57,279 bases of DNA from an uncultured Clostridia bacterium. Lineage in GTDB: Bacteria > Bacillota > Clostridia > Lachnospirales > CAG-274. The position numbers and the translations under genes are program-made. The notes under the pieces were generated by a model. The model made no database searches. It had not been told where the DNA came from and saw only the letters and a program-made list of their open reading frames with translations. Location of the stretch: assembly GCA_947628755.1 (NCBI GenBank), contig CANRBC010000018.1:1-57279 (forward strand). The letters are read 5' to 3'. Shown piece by piece: positions 15,304-24,700 of the stretch (position 1 is its first letter; each line of letters begins with the position of its first letter).

Positions 15304-17169
15304 TGAATACTTCTTATCTATAATATATGTGTCCAGTATTTCTGTTCTTCCCCTACGTTCCTTGTATGTAGTAACAGTCATTGTATTGTCAGTTACGTCT
15401 ACTCTCGTCATCTGAGGATATTTTCCGTCGTCGGCAAACGCAGCATAGTCAAATTTTTCATCAATAAGGTCGTAGAGCTTACTGCCTGTGGAAGAGCCCA
15501 GAGAAAAATAAACTACGCCCTTTTCTCCCTCCTTAAGAGGCTTTGCACCGTCCATGGGATAAGAACGGGTATAGCTGTGGTCGTGACCTGAAAATACCAC
15601 ATCAACGCCCACTCTCTTAAACGCCTCCGCATACTTTTCTCTGCCCTCCGTTATTTTGTCGTCATTTGCATGATCTCCCTCCGAGAAAAACGAAAAATGC
15701 AGAGCTGCCGCTATCCATACAGGCTCTCCGTATTGAGCTTTGCAGCTGTTTACGGCATTTGTCATAAATCTTTCATGAATCGCTACATCCGTATTGTTGG
15801 AGTTAAGGCAGAGAAACAACGTGTTGTTTCTGTAAAACCAATAATCGCAGCTCATGTCTCCCGCCTTGCCCTCAGTCTGCCTGTCCATATTAGGCATATA
15901 GAAAAATCTGCTGAAAAGCTCCGAATTCCTTTCATGATTGCCCACAATGGCGGCAAGAGGTATGCTTTTAAACAAGGGAATACTTGTATAGCGGCGGAAA
16001 AGCTCCGCTTCGTCTCCGTCGTCGGACTGGTCTCCAAGCGTCAGTATGAACCGAGGCGCAGTATCGCCCATGATACTCTCTCCAAGAAACTCATAGCTAT
16101 CTATGGTGGAAATATCCTCCTCATCTGTGATTTGAGGGTCTCCGCTGCACAAAAATGAAAATCCCTCTTTTTCATTGGGTATGTTAAATGTAAATATATC
16201 CGAAACAGTCTTATCTTCAACGCTATATGTATAGCTGCCCGACGCAAGTTCCGTCAGCAGAGCGCGATATGTGCATATTCCCTTTTCCTCGTCAACATAG
16301 ATTTTTTGGGCGTCATAGACCTTAGTGTTACTATCCTTATGCTTTACCCTTACGCAGGGCTTATCACATACAGCTCCCTGCCATGTTACGAGCATATCAC
16401 GGCTGTCAGAGCCTACGCCCAGACAAAGAGTATCCCTTTGCAGAGAATTTTCCTGTGGGGAGGATATGTGCAGAGAGGTGCTTCGCAGGCTGTTCATGGC
16501 AAAATATATGTCAGAGCTGTCCTCGTTGTCCTGGTGAAGCTCCACAGCTAAAACATTTTTGCCCTCCTTCAGCAATGACGAATCTATTATAAAGCTCTCC
16601 CTACACGGGTCTCCGCAGACCTCCTTGCAGCCGTAGGAATAAGGAGAGGAATATCCCTCCTTCGGCGTATTGCAGGAGGCTGCCTTTTGTCCGTTTATAT
16701 ATACCACCGCTGCGTCGTCATAGACAAGCTCGCCTATAAGGGGCAATGTTATATCCTCTGCCTTTGCATTGAATTCAAGTCTGAAATAATACACGGGTAT
16801 ATTATCCCCGTCCGGCTCATACTGTCTCAGACAGACATCGGGCAAAAGCTCAGTAGAAAAGCCATTAAGCGCTCCGTTTTTTGCGCCAAAGCTCCCCTTT
16901 GCCTGAGACCATTTCGTATCGTCAAAGCCAGGCTCAGTCCATGAATTATCCTTTATCTGCTCATTATATAAGGGATCGTCGCTATAACGCCATATTCTTG
17001 CGTCATAGTCCTCTATATCCTCAAGATAAGGAACATTATTTGCCTGCCGTATGTCCTCAGAGCCGCGGGATTCCGACATATTTCCTCCGCAGCCTGTAAT
17101 ACACAAAGCGCCTCCCAGTATAAATATTGCGGCTGTAATTTTTTTCAGTTTGTTTTTCACGGTATCCAC
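15286..17169 (-). CDS. Lipoprotein metallophosphoesterase (purple acid phosphatase-like)
   Basis: The 627-residue product begins with a lipoprotein signal peptide ending in the lipobox ITGC (about residues 23-26), so it is predicted to be tethered outside the membrane. A beta-rich region with a jelly-roll look (about residues 45-230) and a fibronectin-like segment precede the calcineurin-type phosphoesterase domain. That domain shows CSGDPQ, LGDQSDDG, GNHERN, ALHFSFFSE and SGHDHSYTR, all metal-binding motifs of the family. The first GTG (17169) and a second GTG three codons later both fit; GGCGGTGG is better spaced for the second. A TATAAT lies 30 bp upstream. It probably removes phosphate from extracellular esters. 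A link to the phosphate-polymer operon is tempting, but they are separate transcription units. Confidence 0.88.
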   Translation of the reverse strand: MDTVKNKLKKITAAIFILGGALCITGCGGNMSESRGSEDIRQANNVPYLEDIEDYDARIWRYSDDPLYNEQIKDNSWTEPGFDDTKWSQAKGSFGAKNGALNGFSTELLPDVCLRQYEPDGDNIPVYYFRLEFNAKAEDITLPLIGELVYDDAAVVYINGQKAASCNTPKEGYSSPYSYGCKEVCGDPCRESFIIDSSLLKEGKNVLAVELHQDNEDSSDIYFAMNSLRSTSLHISSPQENSLQRDTLCLGVGSDSRDMLVTWQGAVCDKPCVRVKHKDSNTKVYDAQKIYVDEEKGICTYRALLTELASGSYTYSVEDKTVSDIFTFNIPNEKEGFSFLCSGDPQITDEEDISTIDSYEFLGESIMGDTAPRFILTLGDQSDDGDEAELFRRYTSIPLFKSIPLAAIVGNHERNSELFSRFFYMPNMDRQTEGKAGDMSCDYWFYRNNTLFLCLNSNNTDVAIHERFMTNAVNSCKAQYGEPVWIAAALHFSFFSEGDHANDDKITEGREKYAEAFKRVGVDVVFSGHDHSYTRSYPMDGAKPLKEGEKGVVYFSLGSSTGSKLYDLIDEKFDYAAFADDGKYPQMTRVDVTDNTMTVTTYKERRGRTEILDTYIIDKKYSNRSLG

Positions 17170-17238
17170 CGCCTTTATATGCTATTCACGTTTTATTATA
17201 AAGCAAAGCGTAGAACCATGCTCCTGGCATTTCCAACA

Positions 17239-17691
17239 TTATTCTTCCTCTACAAGATATATTGAAATGGGAAATGACATATCCTCCGTGGGAGCTTGTC
17301 TGTCCCGCATATTTTCTTTGCCCTCTTCTCCGCTTTCTTCGTCGCTTTCAATACTGTCCGCAACTGCCACAAACTTCTTGCCTGCGTCCATAAGTCTGGC
17401 AATAGCTTCATTTTTAAAGCGTGTAATAAAGCCCAGCTTGTCATCCTCTGTAAGATGTACAGCTATCGCCCACTTATCATAGGCGTTTTCGGGTTCTCTG
17501 TACAATATAAGCTCTGTTCCCGGAGTAATTTCATCCAACGCCTTCTGCTCAGCCTCGTTTTCTATATGAAAACGCAGTCCCGCTATGCCTGTTTTAAGCA
17601 CCAGTATTCTCTTTTCCTTCGGTCTTGCATTATCCTGTCTGAACATTCTGCCTCTGTGGATTTGAGAAACCTCCTGTGTCTGCTTATCCAT
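17239..17691 (-). CDS. HIRAN-domain protein
   Basis: The 150-residue product carries a HIRAN domain at about residues 30-115: LKTGIAGLRFHI, then LILYREPENAYDKWAIAVHL and DKLGFITRFKNEAIARLMDAG. In eukaryotic Rad5/HLTF and in bacterial proteins this domain binds DNA ends or is fused to nucleases and helicases. Here it stands alone, with an acidic tail. The ATG overlaps the end of the upstream J-domain-like gene by 8 bp, so it is translationally coupled with that gene and the AAA ATPase. What it recognises in this module is not known. Confidence 0.8.
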   Translation of the reverse strand: MDKQTQEVSQIHRGRMFRQDNARPKEKRILVLKTGIAGLRFHIENEAEQKALDEITPGTELILYREPENAYDKWAIAVHLTEDDKLGFITRFKNEAIARLMDAGKKFVAVADSIESDEESGEEGKENMRDRQAPTEDMSFPISIYLVEEE

Positions 17692-18574
17692 TGGTCTTCA
17701 CACTCTCTATCATAGTCTTTATTTCCGCTTCAAGAAGTTTTCTGCTTTCCTTTGCCTTATTAAGCCTGTATTCCAGCTGCCCCTTGTATTCCTGCAATTT
17801 CTGAGCATCGGAAAGCATCTCCGCCGTATTATAGGGAAACTCCGTTCTTTTTTTCTCTATTTCCGCAAATACATCCTCTACCTGTCGTTTATAGCTTTTG
17901 TTATTCTCCATTAAAATGACCTCGTCCCCCGTAGGCTCAAAGCTGCCGTATATTTGGGAAACAAGAGTATAGTCTGTGGCGTTTGTTTCGCTTTGAGAGG
18001 AAAAAGACACATCTACATCCAACTCAGCAGATAATTCCAAAGGAATATTATCCTCCTCGGTACTTTTGAGCATATCGTATATCAGCCTCATAGCCTCTAA
18101 GTCGCGTTTTCTGAAAGCGTCATTTGCCTTTTCAAAAAGCAGTTTCTGTATTTCTGTAATATCCTTGTTTACGGAGGGCTGATATTTTTTAACTATCTCC
18201 CTATAAAGCTCCGACAGCTCGTTCTGCTGCTCTTCGCTTATATCGGCAAATTCAGTCGGCGCTTTTCCCTCCGCCTCCTTCAGAGTTTCGCTGCGCATTT
18301 TGTCTATTTCAGCGTCAATGGCAGCCTCGTCTATTATCTCATGGCGATTTATGGCTATCTGTATCATCTGCTTTTTCTTTTGAAGAAGCTCCGCTTCGAT
18401 TTCCTCTTTTATTACGTTTTCCTCAAAATTGCCTATTTTCTCCATATATTCCTTTTCAAGAGAAGGACCTTCTATATACAAAAGCATACCCCTCTTTTCG
18501 TATGCCTTAAGGAGAGCACAGCGTGTGGAAAAAGCCTCCGCCTTAAGCCAGCCTGTAAATGTATGACCGCTCAT
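17684..18574 (-). CDS. Coiled-coil protein with degenerate J-domain-like segment
   Basis: The 296-residue product is charged and mostly helical, without signal peptide or membrane segment. About residues 128-170 (LYREIVKKYQPSVNKDITE, then LFEKANDAFRKRDLEAMRLI) match the layout of J-domain proteins, but the HPD motif that activates DnaK reads QPS. It is thus unlikely to stimulate DnaK. The ends are predicted coiled coil (residues 40-75 and 235-290). The start ATG follows GGAGGTAATATGAT immediately after the AAA ATPase stop. Between an AAA ATPase and a HIRAN protein, it may be an adaptor or substrate. The J-domain relation is my reading of the pattern and needs a profile search. Confidence 0.6.
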   Translation of the reverse strand: MSGHTFTGWLKAEAFSTRCALLKAYEKRGMLLYIEGPSLEKEYMEKIGNFEENVIKEEIEAELLQKKKQMIQIAINRHEIIDEAAIDAEIDKMRSETLKEAEGKAPTEFADISEEQQNELSELYREIVKKYQPSVNKDITEIQKLLFEKANDAFRKRDLEAMRLIYDMLKSTEEDNIPLELSAELDVDVSFSSQSETNATDYTLVSQIYGSFEPTGDEVILMENNKSYKRQVEDVFAEIEKKRTEFPYNTAEMLSDAQKLQEYKGQLEYRLNKAKESRKLLEAEIKTMIESVKTNG

Positions 18575-18575
18575 A

Positions 18576-20066
18576 TCATATTACCTCCGCTTCCAACAAA
18601 AAATCCTCCGCCGTCAACTCCGCAAGCTCCTTGTCGCTTATACCTTCGTCAAGCACCAGTCTGCTTGCCTGGTTGTTTATAGCGTGTTCAAATATATTCC
18701 TTACGGTTCTGGCATTGCCGAAATTTTCATCTCTGTTTTCATACATGGCGTTTAGTTTTTCGGATATGCTTTGTTCAGCGTCAAGGGTAAGGGAATAGCC
18801 ATTTATACTGCAAAATCTTTTTAATATATTAAGAAGCTCCGTACCGTTGTAATCGGAAAAATGGAAATACTTGTTGAAACGGGAGCGAAGTCCCGGATTG
18901 GACTCAATGAAGTTGTGCATAAGCTCGTCATAGCCTGCAACTATTACCACAAGCTCATCTCTGTTGTCCTCCATAGCCTTAAGTATCGTCTCGATAGCCT
19001 CCTTGCCGTAGCTGTCCTCCTTGTCATTAACAAGAGAATACGCCTCGTCTATAAACAAAACTCCTCCCAGAGCCTCCTGTATGACCTTCTGAGTTTTTAT
19101 GGCTGTCTGTCCCAGATAGCCTGCTATAAGTCCGCTTCTGTCCGTTTCCACAAGCTGTCCCCGGGGCAATATGCCCATAAGATAATACAGCTTTGCCACA
19201 AGGCGGGCGACCGTAGTTTTGCCCGTTCCGGGATTTCCTGTAAATACAAGGTGATAGGATATTTCGGGAACCTTCATGCCTCTTTGTGTTCTGAGCTGAC
19301 ATACCCTTATAAAATTCAGAAGCTCCCGCACATCCTTTTTCACATTTTCAAGACCCACAAGAGAATTGAGTTCATCCATTACGCTTTCTAAGGTGTCCTC
19401 AGATACCTCCTTGTTTTCAGTCTTTTTAACGAAATTTTCAGTAGGCGCTTCCTCCTGCTCGGTAACCGTCACTTCAATATTTTCAGTATCGGGAGCTGCC
19501 GTCACCGTTTCATCCGCGTTATCTTTATGCTCTGTAACTGTAAGCTTTGTTTCCGTGTTTGTATAATAGCCCGTATCGTTTAAGGGAGTTATCATATCGG
19601 GTATGTATTGATAGGGCTTGCCCTTTGCAATACCCATTTTGTCGCTGTAGTTAAGCAATATATCCATTATTTTGCGGAGAGTTCTTGCCTCCTCCATAGT
19701 AAAATCGCCGTTTACAAGAGCTGCCTCAGCCAAAAATCTGCCTATATCCTCTGCAAGAGTACGACTTTCATTACTGCCCCTTTCTCTGTCTTTATCAACG
19801 GCTTTTGCAAAAAAAGACGGTACATTCAGCCTTCTGTGTTCCTCTCCTGCGCAGTCAAGAGCCGTTATGATTTGCGCCGAAGAACATTCCTCGCCTGTAA
19901 ATATAGGTATAAGCTCTATGTATTCTCCTGTGCACAGCTTATTGCCCGCCCATATATACAATGTCGCTGCCATAAGCCAGCTCTTTGCCTCGTCTGTATC
20001 TGTATCATATTTAGAAATTTTGTCCGTAAGCTCATCAAGTAAATTTTTTATTTCCTGCGCTTTCAC
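18576..20066 (-). CDS. AAA+ ATPase of the CbbX/SpoVK (CfxQ) family
   Basis: The start is taken at GTG 20066, giving 496 residues, because GAGAGGTG lies six bases upstream; the GTG three codons earlier lacks spacing. The N-terminal 150 residues are helical and resemble a TerB-like fold (LAEAALVNGDFTMEEARTLRKIM). A Thr/Glu-rich linker leads to the AAA domain with LVGLENVKKDVRELL, Walker A GNPGTGKTTVARL, pore loop SGLIAGYLGQT, Walker B GGVLFIDEAYSL, sensor 1 VIVAGY and arginine finger NPGLRSRF. CbbX remodels Rubisco and SpoVK is a sporulation protein. This group in general is a hexameric remodelling ATPase found with variable partners. It heads an operon with the J-domain-like and HIRAN genes behind a TTGAGT-17-TAAAAT promoter. 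Confidence 0.88.
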   Translation of the reverse strand: MKAQEIKNLLDELTDKISKYDTDTDEAKSWLMAATLYIWAGNKLCTGEYIELIPIFTGEECSSAQIITALDCAGEEHRRLNVPSFFAKAVDKDRERGSNESRTLAEDIGRFLAEAALVNGDFTMEEARTLRKIMDILLNYSDKMGIAKGKPYQYIPDMITPLNDTGYYTNTETKLTVTEHKDNADETVTAAPDTENIEVTVTEQEEAPTENFVKKTENKEVSEDTLESVMDELNSLVGLENVKKDVRELLNFIRVCQLRTQRGMKVPEISYHLVFTGNPGTGKTTVARLVAKLYYLMGILPRGQLVETDRSGLIAGYLGQTAIKTQKVIQEALGGVLFIDEAYSLVNDKEDSYGKEAIETILKAMEDNRDELVVIVAGYDELMHNFIESNPGLRSRFNKYFHFSDYNGTELLNILKRFCSINGYSLTLDAEQSISEKLNAMYENRDENFGNARTVRNIFEHAINNQASRLVLDEGISDKELAELTAEDFLLEAEVI

Positions 20067-20123
20067 GGAAAACACCTCTCTTTGTTTTTTTAGGCATAAT
20101 TATGCAATGTAATTTTCTTTAAT

Positions 20124-20152
20124 ATTTTACCACATCTGTATTTTAAACTCAA
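20124..20152 (-). promoter_or_regulatory. Promoter of the AAA/J-like/HIRAN module
   Basis: On the minus strand TTGAGT (20147-20152) and TAAAAT (20124-20129) have a 17-bp spacer. They lie 58 bp upstream of the GTG start. Confidence 0.65.
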
Positions 20153-20225
20153 TAAGCAAAAAAGAGGTCAATGTCAAATACATTTGCGCCGTTAGCTTTG
20201 TCTTTTGCGCCAAATAAAACGAGAC

Positions 20226-20302
20226 GACAAAATATTTATTGACACGGAATAAAAATAGTGACAAAATATTTATATAACAAAAAATACATATTAAGGAGGA
20301 GT
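20226..20302 (+). promoter_or_regulatory. Upstream region of the STAS gene: direct repeats, TTGACA and ribosome binding site
   Basis: The 14-mer GACAAAATATTTAT occurs at 20226-20239 and again at 20260-20273. TTGACA (20239-20244) overlaps the first copy, and a weak -10 (CAAAAT) lies inside the second at 17-bp spacing. AAGGAGGAG (20294-20302) sets the start at 20308. Confidence 0.5.
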
Positions 20303-20307
20303 CGTAT

Positions 20308-20604
20308 ATGACTATAAACACCACTAACGAAAACGGTACTGTAACAATTTCACTTGCAGGAAGGCTTGATACCGTAACAGCTCCGGAGCTTGATGCAAAG
20401 CTCAACGAGGTTCTTGAGGACGCAAAAAGCCTCCGCTTTGATTTTAACGAGCTTGAATACATTTCATCAGCAGGTCTTCGTATACTTCTTAAAGCGCAGA
20501 ACGCTATGAAGACAAAGGGCAAAATGACTATTACCGGTGTAAACGATATTATAATGGGAGTATTTGACATAACAGGTTTTGCCGACATACTTACCATTGA
20601 ATAA
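20308..20604 (+). CDS. STAS-domain anti-sigma factor antagonist (SpoIIAA/RsbV-like)
   Basis: The 98-residue product is a single STAS domain: VTISLAGRLDTVTAPELDAKL, then LRFDFNELEYISSAGLRILLKAQ. The Ser before AGL is the usual phosphorylation site of SpoIIAA/RsbV proteins. Such proteins bind an anti-sigma kinase and so free a sigma factor, or act in other partner switches. The next gene, 83 bp downstream on the same strand, codes for a protein that looks like a worn anti-sigma kinase. No sigma-factor gene lies beside them, so the final target is unknown and may not be a sigma factor. Confidence 0.92.
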   Translation: MTINTTNENGTVTISLAGRLDTVTAPELDAKLNEVLEDAKSLRFDFNELEYISSAGLRILLKAQNAMKTKGKMTITGVNDIIMGVFDITGFADILTIE

Positions 20605-20687
20605 GGCTATGATATTATGAATTTTAATATTATACTGAATGTGACAATAGCATTGAATTCATAGGACTACATAAGGAGAGAATACGT

Positions 20688-21284
20688 ATGAAGACAGATA
20701 TATGCGCAATTTCAAATGACAAATCAACATATAACGCCATATTTGCAGAAGTGGAAAAATCCGCCCAATACAACAAGCTGGAAAAAAATCAAGCGCTTCA
20801 TCTCAGACTTCTTGCCGAGGAGCTTGTAAGTATGCTGCCGGAGCTTCTTGAAATAGGAAGCGGCGAATTCTGGATAGAAAACAACGGCATGGATTTTGAG
20901 CTTCACGCCTCTATTAAATCAAAGAGTATTTCCGTATTTGAAAGGGATAATATTATTTCCGTTTCAAGCTCCGGAAAAAACGCCGCTGCAAAGGGTATTT
21001 TAAGCAAAATTAAGCTCGTTGCAGAAAATATGCTGGTAGATTTTATAGATGTATCCAAAATGGGCGCAGAAAACGGCTGGTATGATTTCTATGACATGGG
21101 TTCAGGCGCAGAGACAATGTATGTAAACTCCTGGTCTCTAAACAGCTATAAGGAAAATGTGGAAAACAACACAGAGGAATGGGACGAGCTGGAAAAATCC
21201 ATTATTGCTAATATAGCCGACGACGTTATAGTAGGCGTTAAGGGAAAAAATGTGGATATTATAATTAAAAAGAAATTCCATTGA
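20688..21284 (+). CDS. Probable degenerate anti-sigma kinase-like protein (HATPase-related)
   Basis: I assign this 198-residue protein only by pattern and context. The N-terminal half follows the order of RsbW/SpoIIAB-type ATPases: a long helix HLRLLAEELVSMLPELLEI where the N box would be, strands FWIENNGMDFELHASIKS, then SSSGKNAAAKGILSKIKLVAENML where the glycine-rich boxes would be. The N-box Asn is replaced by Met, and no DxGxG motif is visible, so ATP binding is doubtful. The C-terminal 70 residues are acidic with no recognised domain. The start follows AAGGAGAG and a hairpin terminator follows the gene. With the STAS protein before it, a partner-switch function without kinase activity is the best guess. 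Confidence 0.5.
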   Translation: MKTDICAISNDKSTYNAIFAEVEKSAQYNKLEKNQALHLRLLAEELVSMLPELLEIGSGEFWIENNGMDFELHASIKSKSISVFERDNIISVSSSGKNAAAKGILSKIKLVAENMLVDFIDVSKMGAENGWYDFYDMGSGAETMYVNSWSLNSYKENVENNTEEWDELEKSIIANIADDVIVGVKGKNVDIIIKKKFH

Positions 21285-21318
21285 CGTTCTGTATAAAAAT
21301 CACCTGAAATGCTATTTG

Positions 21319-21368
21319 GGCTGCCGTGTTATGACTTATTGGAAAAGGTCATAATGCGACAGCTTTAT
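21319..21368 (+). terminator. Terminator after the STAS and kinase-like genes
   Basis: GCTGCCGTGTTATGAC (21320-21335) pairs, with a few mismatches, with GTCATAATGCGACAGC (21349-21364), then TTTATTTG. The remaining gap to 21747 holds the second MITE-like copy and no gene. Confidence 0.65.
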
Positions 21369-21424
21369 TTGATTTTAGGGGAAAATTTTGTTTATGTGAA
21401 TATGACATTATCTTGGTATTATAA

Positions 21425-21657
21425 CGACCCTTCCACCGTCTATCGACGGTCCCCCTCCCCTCCGACGTCTTGCAATAAAACACGTTGCGTTTTATTGCAA
21501 GACTAGGGGAGGCTGAGTTGTGAGGGAGGAACTAGCTTTTGCCGTAGGCAAAAGTGCTGAGCTTCTCTGAAGGGACGCCTTAGGACTATGCCCTTCAGAG
21601 AAGTACAATTATTTCATTTGACCATAAATAACATCGAGTTGGCGGACGGTAGGGTCG
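21425..21657. mobile_element. MITE-like intergenic element, copy 2
   Basis: This 233-bp copy begins CGACCCTTCCACCGTC and ends GACGGTAGGGTCG, giving imperfect inverted ends of about 14 bp. It shares with the copy at 5519-5758 the blocks CCCCTCCCCTCCGACG, CTAGGGGAGGCTG and TTCTCTGAAGGGACGCC (inverted relative to copy 1) and the right flank AATCTATTCGCATAAACA. It also has its own hairpin TCTTGCAATAAAACAC/GTTTTATTGCAAGA. There is no coding capacity. Confidence 0.65.
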
Positions 21658-21747
21658 AATCTATTCGCATAAACAAAATATGGATAAATAGGTTTCAAGA
21701 TTGTCTTGAACGTTGCATTCGGGGAAATCATATCCCTCCAAAATATA

Positions 21748-24700
21748 TCATGCTATTTTCATTACAAAATCTCTCAGCTCGTTAAGTATATTTTTATCCT
21801 CCTCTACCGTATAGGTAATATAAGGCTCTCCGCCGTTGGCAGTAAACAGTATTTTGCCGCGGCTTTCGGCTACGATTTGCATCAGCCTTTCCGCATTTAC
21901 ATTTGCGTCGGGTCTGAAATATATAAGCACCTTATTTCCCTTTTGGGCAATATTTGTCGAGCCTATGCTATGGGCAAGAGCCTTTATATACGCTATGTCT
22001 ATAAGGTTTGACACGGATTTGGGCATAGTGCCGAAGCGATCCTCAAGCTCCTCCTGTACGTCATAAAAATCCTCTTTATTGGATATAAGAGATATTTTTT
22101 TGTACATTTCCAGCTTTTGTTCCTCATTCTGTATATAGGTATAGGGAATAAAGGCGTTCAGCTTAATGTCTATTGCCGTTTCAAAGCCTTCGTCTGTTTT
22201 AATACCTCTCAGCTCCATTACGGCTTCGTTAAGGAGCTTACAGTAAAGCTCATAGCCTACGGAATCCATGTGACCGTGCTGCTCAGCTCCCAAAAGATTT
22301 CCTGCGCCTCTTATTTCCAAATCCTTCATAGCCACTCTGAAGCCCGAACCGAATTCCGTAAATTCCTTTATTGTCTGAAGCCTTTTTTCTGCGTCCAGAA
22401 GAAGCACCTTATCCTTTGAATACATAAGATAAGCAAAGCTGGTTCTGTTGGAGCGACCTACTCGCCCTCTCAGCTGATAAAGCTGACTAAGACCCATTTT
22501 ATCGGCATTTGATATAATTATTGTATTTACATTGGGAATATCAAGACCCGTTTCTATTATGGTAGTACACACAAGCACATCTATATTGCCTTCGGTAAAT
22601 TCCATCATTATATCCTCAAGCTCTCTTTTGCTCATCTGACCATGGGCAAAGGCAAAGCGCGCCTCCGGTACAAGCGCCCGCAGCTCTTTTGTTATATTGG
22701 AAATGTTCTGCACCCTGTTGTACAGAAAATACACCTGTCCGTTTCTTGCCAGCTCTCTGTGTATGGCGTCTCTTACGGATTCCGGTTCATATTCCATTAC
22801 ATAAGTCTGTATGGGAAGTCTGTCGTGAGGAGGCTCCTCCAGTATGCTCATATCCCTTATTCCCGTCATGCTCATGTGAAGAGTTCTGGGAATAGGCGTA
22901 GCGGTAAGAGTAAGCACATTTACATTTTTTCTAAGCTCCTTCAGCTTTTCCTTATGTGATACGCCGAACCTCTGCTCCTCGTCTATTATAACAAGTCCCA
23001 AATCCTTAAAGTCCACATCCTTGCTTAATATCCTGTGAGTTCCTATAACTATGTCTACGCTGCCCTTTTTTAGTCCGGATATTATTTTTTTCTGCTCGGC
23101 AGGGTTTACAAAGCGAGAAAGCATTTCCACGTCGACGGGATAGGGCTCCATTCTGTCTTTGAAATTAACATAGTGCTGCTTTGCCAGTATAGTCGTAGGC
23201 ACAAGGTATGCGACCTGCTTTCCCTCCTGAACAGTCTTAAAGGCGGCTCTTATGGCGACCTCGGTCTTGCCGAAGCCTACATCGCCGCATATAAGTCTGT
23301 CCATTACCTTTCCTGCCTCCATATCGGCTTTAACATCTTCAATGGCGCTGAGCTGATCCTCTGTTTCCTCGTATTCAAAGTCCTCCTCAAATTCTCTTTG
23401 CCAAAGCGTATCGGGAGAATATACATATCCCTTTGCCTCCTGCCTTTGAGCGTAAAGGGACACCAAATCCTTTGCGGCTATCTGCGCCGCCTGTTTTGCT
23501 TTTGCCTTTGCTTTTTCCCAGCTTGTGCCGCCAAGTCTGTTCAGCTTTGGCTTTGCGTTTTCACCGCCTATATATTTCTGTACCATATCCATTTGGTTTA
23601 TGGCTACATACAGCACATCCTCTCCGGCGTAGCCTATTTTCATATAGTCCTTGCTTACGCCGTCTGTAAGTATTTGTTCTATGCCCTTGTATATGCCGAC
23701 GCCGTGGTTTTCGTGTACTACATAGTCGCCTACCTTAAGGTCGGCTATATTCTGTATAGGCGTTCCGTCGCTTCTCCTTTTGCGCCTGCTTCTTTTTTTC
23801 TTTTCCTCTCCAAGCACGTCGTTTTCGGTTATTACCGCAAATTTATCCTTGCTATACTCAAAGCCTCTTGAAAGAGAGCCTCTTGTAATACATACTATAC
23901 CCCTGTGAAGCTGTATGCTACTGAAATCCTCCCCATATACCGCCTTTATGTTTCTTTCCGTAAGCTCCTTAAGCATTCTTTCGCATCTTGTGTGACCGCC
24001 TGCAAGGAATACTATATTGTAGTCCCTGCTGCACATATAGCCTATATCCTCCGCCATCATGTTAAAATCGTTTTTCACAAGAGCAGAGGACTTTACGCTG
24101 AAGCTGACAATAGCCTTTGGCTTATAGTCCTTAAGGGTGTGGGTAAGAGAGGACAAAAGTATAGTCTGTTTTTTGTCGAGAGCCGAAATAATATCCTCGT
24201 AGTTGTATACCATTTTTATCTGTGAGGGCAGCATATACCCTTTGTCTATACGCCCCTCTATACTTTCCGTAAATTCATTCATTACGAAATTGCTGTGCTC
24301 CCTTACTCTTGAAGGCTCGTCGACATATACCGTCACATTTTTAAAGTAGTCGATGAGAGTGACAGTGCTGTCACAGAAGAACTGTATATACTTTTCTACT
24401 CCCGAAAAGCTCCTTTCCTCACGAAGCCTTTCCGTTACCTCGTTTACGGTCAGCTTTATTTTGTCGGTAGCGTTTTTATATTCGGAAAGCTCCTTTTCCA
24501 GCCTTTCTATTGCCTTATCTATATCTTCGTCCTTGTATACAAGCTCGCGCATAGGATATATCATAAGCTCCTTTGCGTTTTCCACAGACCTTTGGGATAC
24601 GGTATCCAGTATCCTTACGGAATCCACCTCGTCATCCCACAGCTCTATCCTCACGGCGTTGGAGCTGACAGCGGAATATATGTCAAAAATACCGCCTCTG

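Noticed and set aside
23173..23871. 232-codon plus-strand frame opposite mfd
   Set aside because: It is antisense to the motor domain of mfd and has no start signals.
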